Source of the DNA: JBJHBY01 sp050485745
GTDB lineage: Bacteria; Pseudomonadota; Gammaproteobacteria; Pseudomonadales; CAMLJR01
Assembly (NCBI GenBank): GCA_050485745.1
Contig: JBJHBY010000112.1
Span: 1 to 11,057, forward strand
DNA length: 11,057 bases
Direction: 5' to 3'
Part shown: positions 6,364 to 11,057 of the stretch, piece after piece
Layout of the letters: every line of letters begins with the position of its first letter
Position numbering within the stretch: position 1 is the first letter of the stretch
Notes under the pieces: generated by a model
Seen by the model: the letters and a program-made list of their open reading frames with translations, nothing else
Database searches by the model: none
What the model was told of the DNA's origin: nothing
Translations under genes and position numbers: made by a program

Positions 6364-7590
6364 ATGACGCCCGGCACGATGACCCCGGGAGCGGTGTCGG
6401 GATCCCGCTGGACCCCGGCGCTGATTCTGCTGCTGGTGGCCGTCATCGTGCTGCTGTTCTGGCTCTATGTCGCCGAGCGCGGGCGTCAGCCCGCGACCTT
6501 CGTCGCGGCCGTCGATGGCGAATTACAGGAGCCGCTTTATCGCTGGCGCATGGTCACCTCCTGGCCGCGCGGCTTTCCCGGCCTGGGCACAGCCCCGGAG
6601 CGTTTCGCCCGGAACGTGGCCCGGATGAGCAACGGACGTATCCAGATCCGCGTCTATGGTGCCGGCGAGCTGGTGCCTGCCATGGGCGTGTTCGATGCCG
6701 TGTCCCTGGGGACGGTGGAAATGGGTCACAGCGGTGCCTACTACTGGCGGGGCAAGGTTCCCGCATCCCAGTTCTTCACCACCCTGCCGTTCGGCATGTC
6801 CGCCCAGGAAATGAACGCCTGGCTGTACTATGGCGGTGGCATGGAGCTCTGGCGTGAGCTCTACGAACCCTTTGATCTGGTTCCTCTGGCGGCGGGGAAT
6901 ACCGGTGTGCAGATGTTCGGCTGGTTCAATCGCCCGATTGAATCCGCGGCGGATCTGCGCCGTCTGCGCGTGCGTCTGCCTGGCATGGCTGGCGAAGTGC
7001 TGACCCGGGCCGGTGGCACTGCGGTCAACCTGCCTGGCGGTGAGCTGTACACCTCCCTGCAGACGGGGGTGGTGGATGCCGTGGAGTGGGTCGGCCCCTA
7101 TAATGATATGGCCCTGGGGCTGCACGAGGTGGCCCGCTATTATTATTACCCGGGTTGGCATGAACCGGGCTCGACCCTTGAACTGATCATCAATCGTCGG
7201 GTCTTTGAACAATTGCCACCGGATCTGCGCGCCATCGTCGAGATCGCCGCGCGGGAGGCCAATCAGGACATGCTCGACGAGTACACGGCGCGCAACAGCA
7301 GTGCCCTGCAGGACCTGCTGCGCAATCACCCCCGGGTACAACTGCGCGAGCTGCCCGAGGATGTGCTGGCGGCACTGCGCAGGGCCTCGGATGACGCCCT
7401 GCGCGAGTTGGTCGAGGCCGACCCGGCGTCGCGGCGGGTGTATGCCTCCTGGCGCGCTTTTGCCGACAAGGTCTGGCCCTACCATCGCATCAGCGAACAG
7501 GCTTACATCAACGCGCGGGAGCAGGCAGCGCCCCCCGGTGGCTACGACTCCGAACCTGAGAGCGCAGACCCTGGAAGCCGGGCTCCATGA
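6364..7590 (+). CDS. TRAP-type solute-binding protein (DctP family), membrane-tethered
   Basis: A 408-residue protein that should bind a small organic acid in the periplasm for a TRAP transporter. A single hydrophobic helix (about residues 18-37) without lipobox or clear cleavage site suggests it stays anchored to the inner membrane. The binding domain starts at YRWRMVTSWPRGFPGLG. R204 in RVRLPG lies where DctP-family proteins place the arginine that holds the ligand carboxylate. The segment VEWVGPYND (E241-W242) is typical of the 2-oxo-acid/lactate subgroup (TakP-like), so a keto or hydroxy monocarboxylate is the likely ligand; this is inference. The membrane partners DctQ and DctM are not in the window. 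ATG 6364 comes one base after the uvrD stop with GGAGG (6350-6354) nine bases upstream, so it is probably translationally coupled to uvrD. ATG 6379 is an alternative start. The tail after about residue 390 is polar and disordered. Confidence 0.88.
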   Translation: MTPGTMTPGAVSGSRWTPALILLLVAVIVLLFWLYVAERGRQPATFVAAVDGELQEPLYRWRMVTSWPRGFPGLGTAPERFARNVARMSNGRIQIRVYGAGELVPAMGVFDAVSLGTVEMGHSGAYYWRGKVPASQFFTTLPFGMSAQEMNAWLYYGGGMELWRELYEPFDLVPLAAGNTGVQMFGWFNRPIESAADLRRLRVRLPGMAGEVLTRAGGTAVNLPGGELYTSLQTGVVDAVEWVGPYNDMALGLHEVARYYYYPGWHEPGSTLELIINRRVFEQLPPDLRAIVEIAAREANQDMLDEYTARNSSALQDLLRNHPRVQLRELPEDVLAALRRASDDALRELVEADPASRRVYASWRAFADKVWPYHRISEQAYINAREQAAPPGGYDSEPESADPGSRAP

Positions 7591-7592
7591 TC

Positions 7593-7630
7593 AGCCACAA
7601 GCCACAAGCCACAAGCCATAAGCCATAAGC
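7593..7630 (+). repeat. Tandem heptamer repeat AGCCAYA, five copies
   Basis: Three copies of AGCCACA (7593-7613) are followed by two of AGCCATA (7614-7627) and a partial AGC. The array fills the gap between the TRAP-type gene and the ribosome-binding site AAGGAGA (7634-7640) of the next gene. It is outside coding sequence. Copy-number change by slippage would alter leader length but not reading frame. Confidence 0.9.
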
Positions 7631-7645
7631 AGAAAGGAGACAGGC

Positions 7646-8350
7646 GTGCCCCGTGAGACCCCGACAGCAATGCTTCGTGCCGGCCCGTGTCGAGCGGCCT
7701 GGCCTCTGGTCTTGCTGCTTCTCGCCGCGTGCCAGCCTCTGGCCACTCCGCCTGACGCCGAAATGGAGCAGTTGCCAGAGCTGATCGAGGAGCCGGTGCC
7801 CGTCTGTGAGTGTCCGGAACCCGAGCCCCTGATCTGCCCCGAACCCGAGCCGTCACCGCCGGTTCCCCTTCAGGTGTGCCCCGAGCCACTGGTGATGGCG
7901 CCCCCCCCGGAGGTGGCGCCGAATACGTTTGATGGCAAGATGGTGCTGGGTGGCGTCGAATACGTCCATATCGAGCCCGGCCCTCTGAAGCTGCAGGCGC
8001 GGATTGACAGCGGAGCCACCACGTCCTCCCTGCATGCGGAGGACATCGTGCGTTTTGAGCGCGACGGCCAGTCCTGGGTGCGCTTCCGGACCTATGATCG
8101 GGCCGATGCCAGGGAGCCGGTGACGATCGAGCTGCCATTGTCGCGTCGCGTGCGTATCAAGACACTGACCGATGAGGTGGACCAGCGGCCTGTGGTCGAG
8201 GTCAATATCCGCCTGGGCCAGCACACGGAGCGGGTGGAGGTTACACTGGTGGATCGCAGCAATTTTGCGTTTTCCGTTCTGATCGGGCGCAACTTCCTGC
8301 GCGATGTGGCAGTAATCGACGTCAGTCGCGAGTTCGTGCAGGGGCGCTGA
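7646..8350 (+). CDS. Retropepsin-like lipoprotein of the RimK-associated protease family ("ATP-dependent zinc protease", COG4067)
   Basis: A 234-residue putative aspartic protease anchored in the envelope. Residues 9-29 form a lipoprotein signal ending in LLAAC with C29 as the lipidated cysteine. A stalk follows (30-95), rich in Pro and Glu, with C54, C56, C64 and C78 set in CPEP repeats. The domain from about 98 to the end has IDSGATTSSLHA with D121-S-G, the single catalytic Asp loop of retropepsin-like folds, and ends with VLIGRNFLRD, the second conserved block. The usual database name refers to ATP and zinc, but I see neither a nucleotide-binding nor a zinc-protease motif; retropepsin-like is the better description. 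GTG 7646 has AGGAG six bases upstream; ATG 7670 would also keep the lipoprotein signal. It precedes the 7TM transglutaminase gene and ATP-grasp gene, its usual partners. Confidence 0.88.
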   Translation: MPRETPTAMLRAGPCRAAWPLVLLLLAACQPLATPPDAEMEQLPELIEEPVPVCECPEPEPLICPEPEPSPPVPLQVCPEPLVMAPPPEVAPNTFDGKMVLGGVEYVHIEPGPLKLQARIDSGATTSSLHAEDIVRFERDGQSWVRFRTYDRADAREPVTIELPLSRRVRIKTLTDEVDQRPVVEVNIRLGQHTERVEVTLVDRSNFAFSVLIGRNFLRDVAVIDVSREFVQGR

Positions 8351-8399
8351 GCCGGGCCTGGTCCAGGGGCCGAAGCGGGCTTTTCCGGAGAGAGAGTTC

Positions 8400-9944
8400 A
8401 TGTCATCCAAGGCACAGGTCCTGTTGCTGTCTGCCCTGCTGATTGCCCTGGGCCTGGGCCTGACGGCGTACAAGGCGCTGCAGCTGGGTTTTCCGCTGCT
8501 GCCCGGGGAATACCGGACGGTCTGGACCATCGAGGCCAAGGTGTCCTTCCAGGCCGACGGCAACCCGGTGCGAGCCTCGCTGGCACTGCCGCGGGTGCAG
8601 CCGCACATGCGCATCCTCGATGAAACCTTCAGCTCCGCGGGCTATGGCTTCCAGGTCGACGAGAGCGACGGCCAGTACCGTGCCATCTGGTCGCGGCGCG
8701 AGGCCACGGGGCAGCAGCATCTGTTCTACAAGCTCTCGGTGTATCGCCGTGACGATGTGGGTCTGGAGCGTCTGCCGGCACCCCAGCCTGTGATCATCAA
8801 GCCGGTGATGGGCTCAACACAACAGGACGCGGTGCGGCTGGCGGCACAGAGTGTGATCTTTCGCGCCCGTGAGCTGTCGGCGGATCGCGAAACCTTTACC
8901 CGGCAGATCCTCTCTCAGCTGCTGGATGCGGATAACCGGGACGCCGGCATCCTGCGCGGCTACTACAGTGAGGCCGGTCTCGCACAGATTGCAGTCGATT
9001 TGCTGGCGCTGGCGGAGATTCCGGCCCACGTGGTGCGTGGCATCTACCTGCAGGACGACCGGCGCCGCCAGCTCACGGCCCAGGAATTGCTGGAGGTCTT
9101 CGTCGACCAGCGCTGGATGATGTTCAATCCGACCACCGGGCGATCCGGCCTGCCGCCGGATTTTTTCATGTGGCAGCGCGGCGGCCGTTCCCTGCTGGAT
9201 GTCGAGGGTGGCCGCAACTCGGAGGTGACGTTCTCCCTGATTGCCAACGACATCTCGGCGCGTACCGTGGCGCTGCAGCAGGGTGGGCGTGAGGCAACGG
9301 CACTGCTGGATTTCTCGATCTACAGTCTGCCCATCGAACAGCAGAGTGTGTTCAAGCTGATTCTTCTGGTTCCGGTAGGCGCCATGGTGGTGATCCTGTT
9401 CCGGGTGTTCATCGGCATCCGCACCGCGGGTACATTCATGCCGGTGCTGTTGGCCCTGGCCTTCATCCAGACCCAGCTGCTGACCGGCCTGTCGATCTTC
9501 CTGCTGATTCTCGCCGTGGGTCTGGGCATGCGCTCCTACCTCAGTCGCCTCAACCTGTTGTTGGTGGCGCGGATCGCGGCGGTGGTGGTGATCGTGGTGG
9601 TGATCATGGCGGCGATCAGCGTGTTCTCCTACAAGCTGCGTATCGATCAGGCCCTGACCGTGGTGTTCTTCCCCATGATCATCCTCGCCTGGACCATTGA
9701 GCGCATGTCCATCCTCTGGGAGGAGGACGGCCCCAGGGAGGTGTTCATTCAGGTCAGCGGCAGCCTGCTGGTGGCGATCAGTGCCTACGGGCTGATGACC
9801 AATCGCCAGGTGGAACACCTCAGTTTCAATTTCCCCGAGCTGATGCTGGTGGCACTGGGAATCATCCTGTTGCTGGGGCAGTACTCCGGTTACCGGTTGT
9901 CGGAGATTATCCGTTTCCGACACCTCAGGGATGATGTGCCGTGA
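8400..9944 (+). CDS. Inactive transglutaminase fused to seven transmembrane helices
   Basis: A 514-residue inner-membrane protein. One N-terminal helix (about 7-29) leads to a periplasmic region of some 280 residues, then a block of about seven hydrophobic helices (from about 315 to 500), including FRVFIGIRTAGTFMPVLLAL and FSYKLRIDQALTVVFFPM. The periplasmic part ends in a transglutaminase-like fold: SEAGLAQIAVDLLALAEIPA is the helix that should carry the catalytic Cys (here A195), ELLEVFVDQRW lies where the HAW histidine should be, and MFNPTTG has N243 for the usual Asp. All three catalytic positions therefore look lost, and a binding role is more likely than catalysis. GGAG (8387-8390) precedes ATG 8400. 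The gene overlaps the downstream ligase gene by four bases (GTGA), indicating coupled translation. Confidence 0.9.
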   Translation: MSSKAQVLLLSALLIALGLGLTAYKALQLGFPLLPGEYRTVWTIEAKVSFQADGNPVRASLALPRVQPHMRILDETFSSAGYGFQVDESDGQYRAIWSRREATGQQHLFYKLSVYRRDDVGLERLPAPQPVIIKPVMGSTQQDAVRLAAQSVIFRARELSADRETFTRQILSQLLDADNRDAGILRGYYSEAGLAQIAVDLLALAEIPAHVVRGIYLQDDRRRQLTAQELLEVFVDQRWMMFNPTTGRSGLPPDFFMWQRGGRSLLDVEGGRNSEVTFSLIANDISARTVALQQGGREATALLDFSIYSLPIEQQSVFKLILLVPVGAMVVILFRVFIGIRTAGTFMPVLLALAFIQTQLLTGLSIFLLILAVGLGMRSYLSRLNLLLVARIAAVVVIVVVIMAAISVFSYKLRIDQALTVVFFPMIILAWTIERMSILWEEDGPREVFIQVSGSLLVAISAYGLMTNRQVEHLSFNFPELMLVALGIILLLGQYSGYRLSEIIRFRHLRDDVP

Positions 9945-10924
9945 ACCTGATGATCTCGCCCCTGCGCCTGCGCAAGCTGGGCATTCTGGGTATGAACGGG
10001 CGCAATATTCGCTATATCTCGCGCTACAACCGCCGCGACCTGTATCCGCTGGTGGACAACAAGCTGCTGACCAAGCAGGCGGCGCAGAAGGCGCGGATCG
10101 CCGTGCCACGCCTGCTGGGCTGGATCGATTCGCCAGCCGGGATCGGGGGCCTGATGCGCAAGCTTGATCCGCTGCAGGACTTCGTGCTCAAACCCGCCTG
10201 CGGCAGCGGCGGCAAGGGCATTGTGGTGATCGAGCGACGTCAGGGTGAGGACTTCGTCAAGCCCAGTGGTACGGCCTGGTCGCGATTGACCCTGCAACGC
10301 CATATCAGCGATACCCTTTCCGGGTTGTACAGTCTGGGTGGCAAGCCCGACTCGGTAATGCTGGAGGAGCGGGTCGATTTCGACCCGGTATTTGCGGACT
10401 ACAGCTACGAAGGCGTGCCGGATATCCGCGTGGTGGTGTTTCGCGGCTTTCCGGTCATGGCGATGTTGCGCTGTTCCACCCACGCATCGGATGGTCGAGC
10501 CAATCTGCACCAGGGTGCGGTGGGTGTGGGCATTGATCTGCGCACTGGCCGCAGCATCCGCGCGGTGCAGCGCAGCCATCCCGTCGAGGTGCATCCGGAT
10601 ACCGGCCGCCCCTTCAACGAGCTGCGTATCCCTGACTGGCAGTCCCTTCTGCACCTGGCCGCGAGCTGCTATGAGATGACCGGGCTGGGCTACCTGGGTT
10701 GTGACATCGTTCTCGACCGCCAGCGCGGACCGCTGATCCTCGAGCTCAATGCGCGGCCAGGGCTGGCGATCCAGATCGCCAATGGCGCCGGCCTGCTGCC
10801 ACGCCTGCGCGCGGTCGAGGCCCTGTCCACTCGACAGCTGGGCTGGGCGGCGGCCAACCGTGCGGAATACGCGCGCAGCCATTTTGGCGGCGGCGGCGGA
10901 GGAGGCGGCAGCGAGGTCTGCTGA
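9941..10924 (+). CDS. RimK-related ATP-grasp alpha-L-glutamate ligase-like protein
   Basis: A 327-residue cytoplasmic ATP-grasp enzyme expected to form an amide bond between a carboxylate (activated as acyl phosphate) and an amine. Visible ATP-grasp elements are VLKPACGSGGKGIVVI (K84 and the glycine-rich loop to G93), LEERV for the adenine-binding linker, D161-I-R163, ANLHQGAVGVGID and the metal-binding LELNARPG (E268, N270). The N terminus, LGILGMNGRNIRYI, is typical of the small family named RimK-related glutamate ligase (TIGR02291); real substrates are unknown to me, and glutamate is only implied by the name. The C terminus has eight consecutive glycines (316-323) then SEVC, encoded by a GGC-rich microsatellite. 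GTG 9941 overlaps the previous stop; ATG 9950 is an alternative. It is the last gene of the set with the retropepsin-like and 7TM proteins. Confidence 0.9.
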   Translation: MNLMISPLRLRKLGILGMNGRNIRYISRYNRRDLYPLVDNKLLTKQAAQKARIAVPRLLGWIDSPAGIGGLMRKLDPLQDFVLKPACGSGGKGIVVIERRQGEDFVKPSGTAWSRLTLQRHISDTLSGLYSLGGKPDSVMLEERVDFDPVFADYSYEGVPDIRVVVFRGFPVMAMLRCSTHASDGRANLHQGAVGVGIDLRTGRSIRAVQRSHPVEVHPDTGRPFNELRIPDWQSLLHLAASCYEMTGLGYLGCDIVLDRQRGPLILELNARPGLAIQIANGAGLLPRLRAVEALSTRQLGWAAANRAEYARSHFGGGGGGGGSEVC

Positions 10925-10927
10925 CGC

Positions 10928-10957
10928 TTGTCGCTTTCGGCTGCTGGCGGATACACT
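10928..10957 (+). promoter_or_regulatory. Weak candidate promoter before the last gene
   Basis: TTGTCG (10928-10933) and TACACT (10952-10957) are 18 bp apart and match each consensus box at 4 of 6 positions. The position, just after the ligase stop and about 50 bp before the next start, is sensible. No terminator is visible in this gap, so read-through is also possible. Confidence 0.22.
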
Positions 10958-11006
10958 TGCCAACCCAGCGCCTTGATGGGCTCCCAGCCGCACAGGAACC
11001 CCCGTT

Positions 11007-11057
11007 TTGTCGGACCTTCTCCAGCAGCGTCTCGCCGCCCTGGCCCCGGTCGAGCAC
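11007..11057 (+). CDS. Start of a downstream gene, possibly BolA family (partial)
   Basis: Seventeen codons reach the window edge and read MSDLLQQRLAALAPVEH from a TTG start. AGGA (10994-10997) lies nine bases upstream, and an in-frame TGA at 10974 excludes a longer start except for non-standard codons. A short amphipathic helix of the form QQRLAALAPVEH at the very N terminus is what BolA-like proteins show before their LEV.D.S strand, but the diagnostic part lies outside the window, so the family is a guess. Confidence 0.4.
   Translation, partial: MSDLLQQRLAALAPVEH

Noticed and set aside
5337..6446. 369-codon minus-strand open frame opposite the second half of uvrD
   Set aside because: No recognisable domain; the plus strand carries helicase motifs V and VI.
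7542..8138. Minus-strand open frame covering the heptamer repeat and the lipoprotein gene
   Set aside because: Arg/Pro-rich translation typical of an antisense frame; the plus-strand lipobox and DSGA motif are clear.
8351..8399. Terminator between the retropepsin-like and 7TM genes
   Set aside because: CCTGG/CCAGG and GCCG/CGGGC can pair only imperfectly with very small loops, and the short TTTT is followed at once by the ribosome-binding site.
1..11057. CRISPR array, tRNA, rRNA, integrase or insertion sequence
   Set aside because: No spaced direct repeats, no cloverleaf-like or rRNA-like stretch and no transposase or recombinase motifs were seen on either strand.

Overview
The window is GC-rich bacterial DNA with dense, conventional genes. 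A gammaproteobacterium is the best fit. UvrD resembles the enterobacterial and pseudomonad enzyme along its whole length. The RpiR regulator beside it resembles the HexR-related regulators of Pseudomonas. The last three genes form the RimK-like ligase / 7TM inactive transglutaminase / retropepsin-like protease set seen in Pseudomonas, Marinobacter and purple-sulfur relatives. I cannot name a genus. There are no rRNA, tRNA, CRISPR, integrase or transposase genes.

Layout. (1) 1-163: the last 53 codons of an RND-type efflux pump. (2) 160-423: two REP-like hairpins facing each other across a gene-free spacer; each carries the TAG stop of its neighbouring gene inside its GTAG head. (3) 420-992, minus: a zinc-ribbon NUDIX hydrolase. 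(4) 1129-3219, plus: a small exported thioredoxin-like DUF6436-type protein, then a methyl-accepting chemotaxis protein with a six-helix, His-rich membrane sensor. (5) 3214-4101, minus: an RpiR-family (HTH + SIS) regulator, overlapping the chemoreceptor stop in the palindrome TCATGA. (6) 4102-4200: a divergent promoter region filled by a large imperfect inverted repeat. (7) 4201-6362: uvrD, full length in content (720 codons) but broken by one missing base near 5341. (8) 6364-7590: a membrane-tethered TRAP-type solute-binding protein starting one base after the uvrD stop. (9) 7593-7630: a tandem heptamer repeat. (10) 7646-10924: a retropepsin-like lipoprotein, an inactive transglutaminase with seven membrane helices, and a RimK-like ATP-grasp ligase. 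(11) 11007-11057: the first codons of a further gene, perhaps bolA.

How the genes may work together. Genes from uvrD to the ligase share a strand with short gaps or overlaps and could be one transcript, though the heptamer-repeat gap is a likely boundary. The last three genes are the most interesting unit: a cytoplasmic amide-bond-forming enzyme, a membrane protein with a catalytically dead periplasmic transglutaminase fold, and a lipid-anchored aspartic protease-like protein. This suggests a peptide or amino-acid conjugate made inside the cell and bound or cleaved in the envelope; its chemistry is unknown to me. The uvrD frameshift is either a sequencing error or a recent mutation that would give a DNA-repair defect.
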